64,000 bases of DNA from NCBI GenBank assembly GCA_964586075.1, contig CAZPGZ010000002.1:62001-126000 (forward strand), given 5' to 3'. Source of the stretch: JBAZLV01 sp964586075 (lineage in GTDB: Bacteria; Nitrospirota; UBA9217). The notes below the pieces were generated by a model. The model was given only the letters and a program-made list of their open reading frames with translations. It did not search any database and was not told the DNA's origin. The translations under genes and the position numbers were made by a program. Positions 35,553-44,299 of the stretch are shown in pieces (the first letter of the stretch is position 1; every line of letters starts with the position of its first letter).

Positions 35553-35795
35553 TCATTTTATGACGACCATTCGCATGTGAATGTGTTTTTTCTCATCGAG
35601 CAAGGTCTGCGCCACTTTTGGATCAGGTATTATTTTGTTCAAGAAATTCGTATAGAGGGGAGTTTCGATCGTTACTGATAATGCTAATTTTTTCGTCAGG
35701 TGAGATTGTTTCCCCGTGGGCCACTCCAGCAAGCAGTCCGGAGAAAGAAAAAACGCGAGAATAGGAATTCGCCGCAGCACGTTTGAACTGAGCAT
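35553..35795 (-). CDS. Small hypothetical protein upstream of tctC
   Basis: An 80-residue open frame with a good AAGGTGG ribosome site five bases before its ATG, 77 bp before tctC and on the same strand. It has a moderately hydrophobic N-terminal stretch (IPILAFFLSPDCLLEW) and a basic, hydrophilic rest. No family recognised. Could be a small leader gene of the tct operon or chance. Confidence 0.4.
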   Translation of the reverse strand: MLSSNVLRRIPILAFFLSPDCLLEWPTGKQSHLTKKLALSVTIETPLYTNFLNKIIPDPKVAQTLLDEKKHIHMRMVVIK

Positions 35796-36000
35796 AAGGC
35801 CACCTTTCTTTTTATCTCCTGGCTATGCTTGACAGCTCTTATTTATTTTGAGTTACAATTCGATACGCTTCATGGTACCCTAAAATGCTCCGGAGCGACA
35901 GACTTATTAATTATAGTCTACTTTAATCATTCCCGCAATACTTGTTATTATCAGGTCATCAGTATCTTTATGATTTTCTGGTATACGACAATTTGAAATA

Positions 36001-36009
36001 TGCTATAAT
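36001..36009 (+). promoter_or_regulatory. Extended -10 promoter of pyrB
   Basis: TGCTATAAT (TGn plus perfect -10), 70 bases before the pyrB ATG; no good -35, as is usual for extended -10 promoters. Confidence 0.55.
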
Positions 36010-36078
36010 CGATGGGATTACAGCCGGTTTTAATGCTGCTGCGAACTATTCTTCAGAAACTTTTCAAGGAGGCTGTTC

Positions 36079-37014
36079 ATGAAAAAATTAGGCGGAGTCA
36101 TCGAAGCGCAGCAATTTGATGCTGATACCTTACATACTATTTTCAGCGTCGCAGAAAAGATGGAACGAAAACCGGTCCAGCGCGTCCTCCAGGGAAAGCT
36201 TATGTCCTCGTTGTTTTATGAGCCGAGCACCAGAACACGGTTAAGTTTTGAGGCGGCCATGAAACACCTGGGCGGGGATGTCATCAGCACGGAAAATGCC
36301 CAGCAGTTTTCCTCAAAAGCTAAAGGTGAAAGCCTTGAAGATTCCATTCGTGTCATCAGTACGTATTGCGATGTGATCGTTCTTCGCTACCATAAGGAAG
36401 GCGGTGCAGAACGGGCCCAGCGATTTTCGAAAGTACCGGTAATCAACGCCGGAGACGGCAAAGGCCAGCACCCTACTCAGGCCCTCCTCGATCTGTACAC
36501 CATCCGTAAGTCGTTCGGGGGGATCCAGGGGCTTACGGTGGCGATGGTCGGCGACCTCGCGCACGGACGAACGGTCCGCTCTCTTTCGTATTTTCTTGCG
36601 AAGCATTTTCCCGATAACCGTATTATCTTTGTTTCACCGGTTCAAACAAAGATGGGCGAAGACATTAAGGCATACCTCGATGATCACCGGATTTCCTGGA
36701 GCGAAACGGATGATTTGCGGGCAATCGCCCCGGTTGCGGATGTTATTTACCAGACGAGGGTGCAGCGAGAACGCTTTCAAGACGACCCGCAAAGCACGTA
36801 CGAAGAGGTAGTGAAAGAGAGTGAACGCTTTACCATCAATACTGAGATTCTCGACCTGATGAAAAAAACTGCCATACTCATGCATCCACTGCCGCGCGTG
36901 ACCGAAATTAGTTTCGCCGTTGATCGTGATCCTCGGGCCAAATACTTCGAACAAGCAGAAAACGGATTGTATGTCCGCATGGCCCTGCTTGAAATGATTC
37001 TTGCAGGCTATTGA
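36079..37014 (+). CDS. pyrB: Aspartate carbamoyltransferase catalytic subunit
   Basis: A 311-residue enzyme condensing carbamoyl phosphate with aspartate in pyrimidine synthesis. The carbamoyl-phosphate site FYEPSTRTRLSFE is exact, and GDGKGQHPTQALLDLYT and MHPLPRV are present. It ends at the usual length. No pyrI or pyrC is adjacent; the gene stands alone on the plus strand with AGGAGG upstream. Confidence 0.96.
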   Translation: MKKLGGVIEAQQFDADTLHTIFSVAEKMERKPVQRVLQGKLMSSLFYEPSTRTRLSFEAAMKHLGGDVISTENAQQFSSKAKGESLEDSIRVISTYCDVIVLRYHKEGGAERAQRFSKVPVINAGDGKGQHPTQALLDLYTIRKSFGGIQGLTVAMVGDLAHGRTVRSLSYFLAKHFPDNRIIFVSPVQTKMGEDIKAYLDDHRISWSETDDLRAIAPVADVIYQTRVQRERFQDDPQSTYEEVVKESERFTINTEILDLMKKTAILMHPLPRVTEISFAVDRDPRAKYFEQAENGLYVRMALLEMILAGY

Positions 37015-37073
37015 TAGGGATTTTGGTCAGAAACAATTATCCATTCCATAATTTACGGATATCTGGCATGTGA

Positions 37074-37478
37074 TCAGATGAGCCAGATACCTTTTGTGGC
37101 GGGAGAGACAACAAAACAGCGGTTATTATTCGATTTCGGATCTACCGGGAAGACAAAAAATCCTACCCTGCCGGGTTGGTACCCTTGTGTAGTTCCTACC
37201 AAGAGCTCTCCATCTTTAAAAATCACCTTAATCTTCCGTCCTGTGACCGGTTTGTCAGGATCGAATTCTCTTTTGTCCTGATACGCAGGGTTTCCCGTAA
37301 AGTCTTTTACAAAAAAAATTGCTTTTAACTCCTGAAGGGAGACAGGTATAGGCTTCGAATCCGGCTGTGCACCGAAAACACTGAGGTGCAGCATATTCTT
37401 CCCGGGCATAAAATCACTCGTAAAACCTTTTAATACACGACCATCCTGGTAGCGGGCTACAATCTTATTTTGAAGCAT
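37074..37478 (-). CDS. Hypothetical protein with internal repeat (DUF6982-like)
   Basis: A 134-residue protein built of two similar halves: KIVARYQDGRVLKGFTSDF-(M)PG near the start and KIKVIFKDGELLVGTTQGYQPG in the second half, each followed by a hydrophobic strand. This 'KDGxLxG' unit resembles a small beta domain often found beside PilZ proteins in deltaproteobacteria, which fits the receiver-PilZ gene 860 bp away, but the assignment is tentative. Cytoplasmic by appearance. Confidence 0.6.
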   Translation of the reverse strand: MLQNKIVARYQDGRVLKGFTSDFMPGKNMLHLSVFGAQPDSKPIPVSLQELKAIFFVKDFTGNPAYQDKREFDPDKPVTGRKIKVIFKDGELLVGTTQGYQPGRVGFFVFPVDPKSNNNRCFVVSPATKGIWLI

Positions 37479-37536
37479 ACTCGTCTCTCCTCGTGTTTGT
37501 GTACGACTGCAGCTCTTGCGAAGAGCGTGCCGTACT

Positions 37537-38070
37537 CTAGTAACGTCTCAGGGTTCTCGGCCAGATTAGAGGACCATCGTCCATTTTTACTGATGGGTCA
37601 AGCGTAAAGTAAGCCGTCACCTTGCCTTCATGCAGCGTGTACGAAGACAGAAGCACCTCAGGATTTTTAAATTCCCATGGTCTGTATAAGGGTTTCAGTT
37701 CATAAGCTATGGTTCTGCCGTCAGGATCGGAAATTTTACGCAGCACTGTCTGCCATACTGTATGCATACCGCAGTTGAGGAATGCGGTCGCTTCACGAAT
37801 TGCCTCTGGACCGGAAACTTCTTTTTTTACTTTATACATGTTTTCAAGCGCATAAACTTCAAACTGAAACTTGCTTTTTACATCAATAAGAACAGCAATG
37901 TTCTCCAAATCATCTGCGTACCGACACCCATAGAGTATAAGTGTATAAGTCCCCTTAATTTCTGACGGGTCTGCCGACTTCGGCAGGAGATGAATACCTG
38001 CGGCACAAGCCTGGAACGTTGCGAAAACTGCCAGGATACTTACAAAGGCTATGCCTCTTGTCCGCTGCAT
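37537..38070 (-). CDS. Exported hypothetical protein
   Basis: A 177-residue protein with a signal peptide (MQRTRGIAFVSILAVFATFQACAAG). The mature part has two cysteines (YGCRYAD, LNCGMHT) and alternating beta-strand patterns. No family recognised. Same strand as its neighbours; AAAAGGAG-like site before the ATG. Confidence 0.6.
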   Translation of the reverse strand: MQRTRGIAFVSILAVFATFQACAAGIHLLPKSADPSEIKGTYTLILYGCRYADDLENIAVLIDVKSKFQFEVYALENMYKVKKEVSGPEAIREATAFLNCGMHTVWQTVLRKISDPDGRTIAYELKPLYRPWEFKNPEVLLSSYTLHEGKVTAYFTLDPSVKMDDGPLIWPRTLRRY

Positions 38071-38334
38071 AGCAAATATCTCCTTTTGTACAACAGCTTT
38101 TTATAATTATATCAGAATACCAACCATCATTCTATACTCTAAGGCCACTTAGGCTTTTATTCGAACTTATCGTAGTCAATTCTTTAGAATTTCCGGTAGA
38201 ACCACTTTATTCCTCTCGAGAAACATTCCCCTTTACCAAAATGATGAGAGCATAAATCAAATGTCAGGATTGATATTGTCATTGGCTTTTCATCTGCGCT
38301 GCAGAAGCTAAATGCTGAAAACTTAAAGAGAAGG

Positions 38335-39090
38335 TTAACAAGCTGATAGCTGCGAGCCAATTTCCGGCTGAACATCTTTCATTATTTCATTGTTTATGAA
38401 TGCCCGTATGAATTCCCGGTCTTGAGGTTCAATGGTAATAAATTCAAGCCCTAATCCGGACTCCCGATGGAAATTCCGTCGTGACTGGCCATTGTACAAA
38501 ACCCTGGTTTCAGCAGCGATGATAAGTCCTTTTAGATTAATACGGAGCGCAAGCCTGGTATTTACAGTAGCATGTACCCTGCTGGAGAGAAACATCCCTC
38601 GTTCCGATAGCGTCAGTGTGTGCATGCCGTAATGATCACAGAACGGGGCAGTCTCAATCTTAACAGGATGATGCGTTTGAATGCGTATTTTTTTCCGCAA
38701 TTCTTTTTCCTGGAGTGCCTGCACCGTTTGGTACATCGTTTCGATCGAAGCAGACTTACAAAGGCAAACCGCTGCGCCTACATCAAGATAATCCTGCTCT
38801 TTGGCAGTATCCTGGGATCCTTGTAAAACAACGACAGGAATATGTTCTGTTTTTCTGTTTTGCCTGAGCTGACTAATGAATGCAATTCCACTCATATCTT
38901 CAAGATCCATCGCAGTAAGAATCAGGCTTGGAGTTATCTTCTTTACTGTTTTGCATGCCTCACGGCCCATCAGGGTTGTAAATGTTTGATAGCCTACTCT
39001 TTGAAAGAGCTTTGATATTCGCGTGAGTTCTTGTGACTCCCTATCGAGAATGAGTAGAGAACGTTTTTTTTGCACTGCATCTTCTTGCAT
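38335..39090 (-). CDS. Receiver-PilZ protein with Ala at the phospho-acceptor position (paralogue 3)
   Basis: A 251-residue protein of the same receiver-PilZ design as those at 14376 and 15551, but more decayed in the receiver: the acidic cluster is LDRE, the phospho-acceptor position is Ala60 (LTAMDL), the Thr is Gln (LQGSQ), only Lys remains (CLCKSAS). The PilZ domain keeps RKKIR and has LSERG without the Asp/Asn. ATG at 39090 follows AAGGTG; the longer frame to 39264 has no ribosome site. Confidence 0.8.
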   Translation of the reverse strand: MQEDAVQKKRSLLILDRESQELTRISKLFQRVGYQTFTTLMGREACKTVKKITPSLILTAMDLEDMSGIAFISQLRQNRKTEHIPVVVLQGSQDTAKEQDYLDVGAAVCLCKSASIETMYQTVQALQEKELRKKIRIQTHHPVKIETAPFCDHYGMHTLTLSERGMFLSSRVHATVNTRLALRINLKGLIIAAETRVLYNGQSRRNFHRESGLGLEFITIEPQDREFIRAFINNEIMKDVQPEIGSQLSAC

Positions 39091-39309
39091 AAATTCACCT
39101 TTATTTTCGTAAAATATGCCCTCTTCGATATCGTTAACAGATGGCATACCATAGTCTTCCGTGAAAGTAAATCGCCCGAAATGGGTATTTAATGCTTTTC
39201 CCCTTGTTGGAAATCTGTTTCGGCTATAAAGGACATATCTTTGGGCTGGAAAGCATCGTTGCAAAGGACACGGAGGGGGATGGAACTGAGGACTAAACGC
39301 AGGTGGAGT

Positions 39310-39338
39310 AAAAAAAACGGGCAGAAAAAATTCTGCCC
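39310..39338 (-). terminator. Rho-independent terminator of the cytochrome/rhodanese operon
   Basis: 8-bp stem GGGCAGAA/TTCTGCCC with a 4-base loop (39319-39338), followed on the minus strand by eight T (39317-39310). It lies 17 bases past the rhodanese stop. Confidence 0.85.
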
Positions 39339-39354
39339 ATTTTCATAAGACTGC

Positions 39355-40251
39355 TTACGGTTCAAACGGAGCCTTAGGATCTTTTGTCCATTCTTCCATA
39401 GAACCGTCATAGTCCTTTACATTCTTATATCCAAGGACTTCAGACAGTAAAAATGTCCAGGCTGAGCATACTTTGCCTGTGTCACAATAGGTGATTATTT
39501 CTTTGGACACATCGGTTCCCACAACACTCGCCGCAATCGCAGCAAGTTCTGTTTTGTCTTTGAATGTTCCCTCTTTTGTGTAAGGAAGTGAGGTGGGCAA
39601 GTTCTTTGCACCGGGGACTTTTCCTGCTTTCGCTACAAAATCAAATTTTTTCTTGCCCTCGTAAAAATCTTTTTCCCTTACATCGACAATTGTTGCCTTA
39701 CCAAGCTGGCTCAGCACATAGTCTTTCTTCGTAAAAAGATTGGCATTAATTTTTCCTTTGTATGTTTTTGCTTTTGTTTTCACCACGTCGGTAGATATTG
39801 TTTTTTTATCCGCTAACCACTTTTTGTAACCGCCATCGAGCAGTGCAACATTTTCGATGCCTGCGTACTTGAGTGTCCATGCAACTCTCGTAACATCGGT
39901 GCGATCGGGTGTTGTGTCAACATTCCCGACGACAATCACGCTTGATGTCGGCTCAATACCTGCGGCACCGATCGCATCAAACAAGTCATCTGTTGCGGGC
40001 AGCTCATTTCTCAGGCCACCCTGCATAATCGCCCATGTTCCATAGACCGCATTAACCGCTCCGGGAATGTGGCCTGCCTTGTATTCTTCCACCTTCCGAA
40101 TATCGATAATCACCACGTTGTTGTTTTTCAGGTTCTTTTCGAGCCAGTCTGTTGATACAATTGGGGCGACATCCCTTGCTGCCGCCACCACGGGCACCAG
40201 CATCACAATAAGAACCAACACCAGCATTTGCAGCATACGTTTCCTGATCAT
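39355..40251 (-). CDS. Exported tandem-rhodanese sulfurtransferase
   Basis: A 298-residue protein: signal peptide (MIRKRMLQMLVLVLIVM…, cleavage near AAA), then two rhodanese domains. Only the second has the catalytic cysteine, in ITYCDTGKVCSAW; the matching loop of the first reads VVGNVDTTPDR and is inactive, as usual for tandem rhodaneses. It may move sulfane sulfur (or selenium) in the periplasm. ATG at 40251 is six bases after AAGGAGG. Its start is 13 bp behind the multiheme cytochrome gene, so the two probably work together. Confidence 0.87.
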   Translation of the reverse strand: MIRKRMLQMLVLVLIVMLVPVVAAARDVAPIVSTDWLEKNLKNNNVVIIDIRKVEEYKAGHIPGAVNAVYGTWAIMQGGLRNELPATDDLFDAIGAAGIEPTSSVIVVGNVDTTPDRTDVTRVAWTLKYAGIENVALLDGGYKKWLADKKTISTDVVKTKAKTYKGKINANLFTKKDYVLSQLGKATIVDVREKDFYEGKKKFDFVAKAGKVPGAKNLPTSLPYTKEGTFKDKTELAAIAASVVGTDVSKEIITYCDTGKVCSAWTFLLSEVLGYKNVKDYDGSMEEWTKDPKAPFEP

Positions 40252-40264
40252 AAGCATCCTCCTT

Positions 40265-41521
40265 CTATTTATTGAGTTTAAAGTTATAAATCAGGCTTTC
40301 ATTCGCCTTGGAACCGTTTGGTATCAATCCCTCTTTTGTCAGAAAGTCCTTGTGCTCCTGATGGCACACTTCACACGATCGGGTGCGTTCGGTGCGCTTT
40401 TTGATATTGTGAGGCGACGTGCCCCAGTAGTTCGGGAGCGTATCAAAACCTGCCATAGAAATTCCTGCCGGTTTGAATGTATCCCGTACGGTTGGTATCA
40501 GTCTCAGGGTAGTAACGGTTTTCTTATTCTGTGGATCTATGCCCAGGAAGAAAGCGGGTTTTGATGATGCACCCTTCCCAAGGTGGCAGTCGTAGCAGTT
40601 TCTGTAGGTTCCCCCTGAATGGCACGCATAGCAACTCACCTTGTCTCCATGTTGGAGATGAGCGGTCTTAGAGGTTTCCGTTTTTTCAATGCCCCGGGGA
40701 TGGCATTGAACGCAGGCAGGCCGTCCCTGGATTTCCTTTCTTCCTTGGTAGGCCGTACCATCGCCATGCATTTCCGATTTTTTATGGCAGTCCAGGCAGA
40801 GCATTCCTTTCTGGTAATGGACGTCTGCTGAGCCGCCATAGTCGCCGGTGTATTCCGGATATACTCTGCCTCCGTGGCAGATACCGCATGTTTTTCCTTC
40901 ATCACGTTTTACAAACTGGTGCCCCTTGATAAATCCTGTTCCGATGCCTCCTATGGATGGAGATTTTACATGGCAATCTCCGCAGGAGGCATGGCAGCTC
41001 CTGCAGGATTTTCCAAAGACTTTCTGGTCAAATGCTTTGAATTCCTTCTCATTGAATCTCGCCTTGACTCCATGCATCTGGCCTGCTGAGGTATAATGAA
41101 GCGCTGTTTTGTAGTGCTGCGAAGTATCCTCATGGCATTTTCCGCAGACAGCAAGATTATCTGACGGCCGTTTTATCATGCCGCGGTGTGCCCCTTCCTT
41201 GCCTTTTCCTTTTTCATTGCCTTTGTGGCACGGGCTGCAACCTTCAGAAAAATGCGCGTCCTGATCAAGCAAATCCTTGTCAACCAGAAACGCCTTGTAC
41301 ATCAGTTCCGCCGGAACTGACGGTGGTACCCCTGCTCACCCTTCTCCTTCCGAGGCCTGGACCTTGGGGGGTATGAACAGCTTCTTCAAGGTTAGATCGC
41401 TGGTATGACACGCAACACAGGCATTAATTTGAGGCTGGCTTGACTTTGAATAGGCAGGGGAAGCAGAATACGCAAGAAGGATTACGAACAATAGGCTGGC
41501 GCATATGACGATTTTCTTCAT
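40265..41521 (-). CDS. Eleven-heme cytochrome c with an in-frame UGA codon
   Basis: Periplasmic multiheme cytochrome of 418 codons if the in-frame TGA at 41338-41336 (codon 62) is read through. Before it are a signal peptide (MKKIVICASLLFVILLAY) and the first heme site CVACH; after it are ten more CxxCH sites: CSPCH, CGKCH, CRSCH, CGDCH, CGICH, CLDCH, CVQCH, CYACH, CYDCH, CEVCH. Both halves are in the same frame, so this is one stop codon and not a frameshift. The promoter, ribosome site (AAAGGAGG) and all heme sites are intact, which argues against a decayed gene. Reading the TGA as selenocysteine, a recent nonsense mutation or a sequencing error are the options. Translation from the internal ATG at 41302 alone would give a cytochrome without signal peptide. 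Confidence 0.75.
41302..41338 (-). other. In-frame TGA followed by a perfect 8-bp hairpin (SECIS-like?)
   Basis: Fifteen bases after the TGA (41338-41336), TCAGTTCC and GGAACTGA form a perfect stem with a GGC loop (41320-41302). Bacterial SECIS elements are hairpins close behind the UGA with unpaired G in the apical loop; position and loop are compatible but the sequence is not a recognised SECIS. Confidence 0.4.
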
Positions 41522-41540
41522 AATACCTCCTTTAGGGAAA

Positions 41541-41569
41541 ATTGTAGCTTCTTAAAGTCCACCTGTCAA
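41541..41569 (-). promoter_or_regulatory. Strong sigma-70 promoter of the cytochrome operon
   Basis: Perfect TTGACA (41569-41564), 17-base spacer, TACAAT (41546-41541). The predicted start near 41534 falls at the very edge of the AAAGGAGG ribosome site, giving an unusually short leader. An 8-bp inverted repeat (AGCTTCTT/AAGAAGCT, 41546-41576) overlaps the promoter and could be an operator. Confidence 0.75.
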
Positions 41570-41709
41570 AGAAGCTCGGAACTTTTTAACCAATTGGCAG
41601 AATGAGTTTATTCTTAAATTGAAGTTGGATTTTGAATTAAAAAGAGCTGTTTAGTTTTGTGCGCAAGCGCATATACTGCTTAGGTATAACGTAGCAAAAG
41701 GCAACCGTA

Positions 41710-41856
41710 ATGTCAATATATTCTAAACCATTAAATTATAGTTTTGTATATAGGAATGGAAAAACTTACCGAGGGAAACACTATCAAGCACCAAAAGGAT
41801 TCGAGAAAGATGATGCTGAACGAGTTAAAAACTTATGGTGGCTTTGCAAAAATTAA
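41710..41856 (+). CDS. 48-residue small protein
   Basis: A short open frame on the plus strand between two minus-strand genes: it begins MSIYSKPLNY and continues with a basic middle (YRNGKTYRGKHYQAPKGFE) and ends in an aromatic stretch (VKNLWWLCKN). AAAAGG lies about eight bases upstream of the ATG. The composition looks protein-like and not random, but no family is recognised. The region is more AT-rich than its surroundings. Confidence 0.45.
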   Translation: MSIYSKPLNYSFVYRNGKTYRGKHYQAPKGFEKDDAERVKNLWWLCKN

Positions 41857-41922
41857 TTCCTTTTAAGTCATGCTTGAGGAAAACACCGAAAGACTCTATT
41901 TGGACATAACAAAGTTTAGAAC

Positions 41923-42891
41923 CTACTGTCCCTTGACGAGTGTCCACGTCTCGTCAGGATCGTATACTTCCATATGCGAGGCAGCCTTCAGGGTTTCTTC
42001 ACCTAGATTTTTCTGGTACACTTTGCCTTGTTGATTCACAATAAAAGTCATTACTCCTGATTTCCCCCAGTCAGCAGGAAATGCGACAAGAGCAAACCCC
42101 CCGACCATGTTTCCATTTACGATGTAACTGTATTTTCCTCCCGGTGCATGCTTTCCCTGTTTGGTGAGTATGTTAAAGTAATAGCCGTGAAAAGGCACCG
42201 ACTCTTCCTTGAACAACGACTTTTCCTTCCGGTATCCCTCCATTCGGGCTTGCGCCACAAGCTCGCCAAATGGGCTTACCGGTTCGCCAGGAACCCGCCT
42301 CCAGAAGAGACCGTTCTTTTTGCTCGGATCGCTCCGAAGTTTCTGCGCATATGCCAGGATTCCATCACCGTCCCAGTCCTTCAGTACATACTCACGCTGA
42401 GCCTTTACATAGGAACGGCAAACCAGGATAGCTGTCAGTTCGTTCTCGCCAATCCTGCGGTTCAAAATTTCTTCTTTTCCTGCTTCTGTATCAAAAATCC
42501 ATTGATTGTTCGTTTTAATCAATGGGATTGGAAACGGCCAGTTTTCATTTCCTATGTAAAGGAGCACTTTTGACTCATTCTCTTTTACCAAACTTGTCTT
42601 CATAGCCAGCAATTTCGAAAATTCTTCGAATTCAGCAGCAGCCTGCACCTCATCAGTGGCGCGCAGTTCTTCTCCAGACGGCCCGAATATCCGGGTAAGA
42701 GCGGTTTTATCCTTGGCCTTAACTGCCGCAGCCAATTCTTTCAAGGCATCCTCCGGAGAAGAAAATACCTGTTGTGATGGTTGCGCTGCAACCGACATGT
42801 TCCCGATCATGATTATTGCCGCACATATTATAAATAAAGCAACCGCGTGCGCAGTATTCTGGAATGTTTTCTTGCCGGTCTTTGTCGCCAT
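41923..42891 (-). CDS. DUF2950 exported protein
   Basis: A 322-residue protein with an N-terminal signal or anchor (residues 12-36) and the DUF2950 pattern: QVFSSPEDALKELAAAVKAKD, YIGNENWPFPIPLI, GEPVSPFGELVAQA, and the C-terminal PFHGYYFNILTKQG…FALVAFPADWGKSGVMTF. Function unknown. It follows the DUF3300 gene by 52 bp, and these two families are very commonly paired. Confidence 0.88.
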   Translation of the reverse strand: MATKTGKKTFQNTAHAVALFIICAAIIMIGNMSVAAQPSQQVFSSPEDALKELAAAVKAKDKTALTRIFGPSGEELRATDEVQAAAEFEEFSKLLAMKTSLVKENESKVLLYIGNENWPFPIPLIKTNNQWIFDTEAGKEEILNRRIGENELTAILVCRSYVKAQREYVLKDWDGDGILAYAQKLRSDPSKKNGLFWRRVPGEPVSPFGELVAQARMEGYRKEKSLFKEESVPFHGYYFNILTKQGKHAPGGKYSYIVNGNMVGGFALVAFPADWGKSGVMTFIVNQQGKVYQKNLGEETLKAASHMEVYDPDETWTLVKGQ

Positions 42892-42943
42892 AATATGCTT
42901 CCTTTCTCTGCAAAAAATATCCTTTTACCAACGTTCACATTTC

Positions 42944-44299
42944 TTATCGACGTTGCTTTTCTCCCGATGAATGCCCGCCTGCGGGAGGATTGCCGCCCCG
43001 ATTTGTCGGGTGGACGGCAGATGAAGCACCGCCTGCGCTGCTCTGACGGCTGGTCTGGCCGCGCATACTCTGTGCTCTGGCCTCGTCTGCACCGCGGTAA
43101 CCTCCGAAAGCGGTCGAAGGCCGCTTTACGGTTTGTGGTACCTCACGTGCAGGCCCGGTACCACCCGGCAGCTTTCTGTCACTGCTGATTCCTGCCGGTC
43201 TCTGCGAAACAGGTTTCTGGACCGGTTGACTAACCGCGGGAGCAGATACCGTCGGTCGCTCGCTCACGCGAGGCGTTGGAATGGTCCTTCGCGGACTGGT
43301 GCCGGGCATTGCTGCTGGAGACGTTTGTTGCTGCACTATGCCGCGACTCTCCCTGCCGCGATTACTATAGGTGTAAACACCGGACTTGGAATCAAACAGC
43401 CTTCCTGCCGGTTTTGGTTGTGTGACAATGGTTTTTCCCCTGACTTCGCCAATCCGGGAGTATCTGTCAGCTTTCGGGCCACTGGGCCGCGTCATAAGAT
43501 ATTTTGCAGGGTCGCCGTGAGATGCATCATGCCTCCACCGCTGCTGAATGGCGGGCCTGCTTCTGTTAATATACACATTTTTTACATGTACATAAGGCCT
43601 TGCATGATTAACCCAGCCGGGACGATTCCAGCCATGATAAATAACCTCGTGGTGCCCCCAGTTAAAATCCATAATAAGCCATCCGCCGAGAAGTAGCGGA
43701 GGACCAAAGAGTATAAATGGAGAGATACTCAGCGACGGCCGTCTGAAATATACGACTGCAGGATCATACACCGGGACATACACATACTGCGGCTGAGCAG
43801 GGATGATTTCGATGTTGCCTTCTTCGATAATATCCACATTCTGCTTATCATTGCTGGACAGGTTGCCCATGTCTCTTGCCTGCCGTCTCAACCGCTGGAC
43901 CGACCTTGACACATCCTCAGGTTGGTTCAAAAAAGCATCGCCCAGATTGGCGGTCCAGTCCATATTATCGGCCATCATTCTCAGAACATCCGGATAGTGG
44001 GCAATCGCCTTGACGGATTCGTCCCAGTTCTGGTCGTCAATACCAGCCACCGTGCCTCCGCTTCGAAGCCATTCATCCACATCAATTATCTCTGTTGGAT
44101 ACGTAGAAGCAGGCAGCATCTGGGCCAGCAAAGGATCGGGATAGAGCGCGATAGGGGCAAGCAGATCATCCAGTTCAGCATCTGTGAAGGACACGGAGTA
44201 CGCAAGAGGTTCGTCCTCCGCATAAACAGGCAGTGCGAAAATGGATACTGAACAAATAATGTAGATAACAAGTATCTTTTTTAGGTTCTTGCTGTTCAT
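42944..44299 (-). CDS. DUF3300 exported protein
   Basis: A 451-residue exported protein: signal peptide (MNSKNLKKILVIYIICSVS…), then the DUF3300 domain (LDDLLAPIALYPDPLLAQ, MADNMDWTANLGDAFLNQPEDV, QPQYVYVPVYDP), a Trp/His-rich centre (FNWGHHEVIYHGWNRPGW) and about 180 residues of disordered Pro/Ser/Arg-rich tail. Probably an envelope protein of unknown role; co-transcribed with DUF2950. ATG at 44299 chosen because the signal peptide begins there and AAAAGGA precedes it. Confidence 0.88.
   Translation of the reverse strand: MNSKNLKKILVIYIICSVSIFALPVYAEDEPLAYSVSFTDAELDDLLAPIALYPDPLLAQMLPASTYPTEIIDVDEWLRSGGTVAGIDDQNWDESVKAIAHYPDVLRMMADNMDWTANLGDAFLNQPEDVSRSVQRLRRQARDMGNLSSNDKQNVDIIEEGNIEIIPAQPQYVYVPVYDPAVVYFRRPSLSISPFILFGPPLLLGGWLIMDFNWGHHEVIYHGWNRPGWVNHARPYVHVKNVYINRSRPAIQQRWRHDASHGDPAKYLMTRPSGPKADRYSRIGEVRGKTIVTQPKPAGRLFDSKSGVYTYSNRGRESRGIVQQQTSPAAMPGTSPRRTIPTPRVSERPTVSAPAVSQPVQKPVSQRPAGISSDRKLPGGTGPAREVPQTVKRPSTAFGGYRGADEARAQSMRGQTSRQSSAGGASSAVHPTNRGGNPPAGGHSSGEKQRR

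Noticed and set aside
40067..40564. Open frame on the plus strand across the end of the cytochrome gene and start of the rhodanese gene
   Set aside because: It runs antisense through two well-supported genes and has no domain or ribosome site.
41303..41335. Frameshift as the explanation of the split cytochrome gene
   Set aside because: Both parts are in the same frame (73 codons between the two starts), so only the single TGA separates them.
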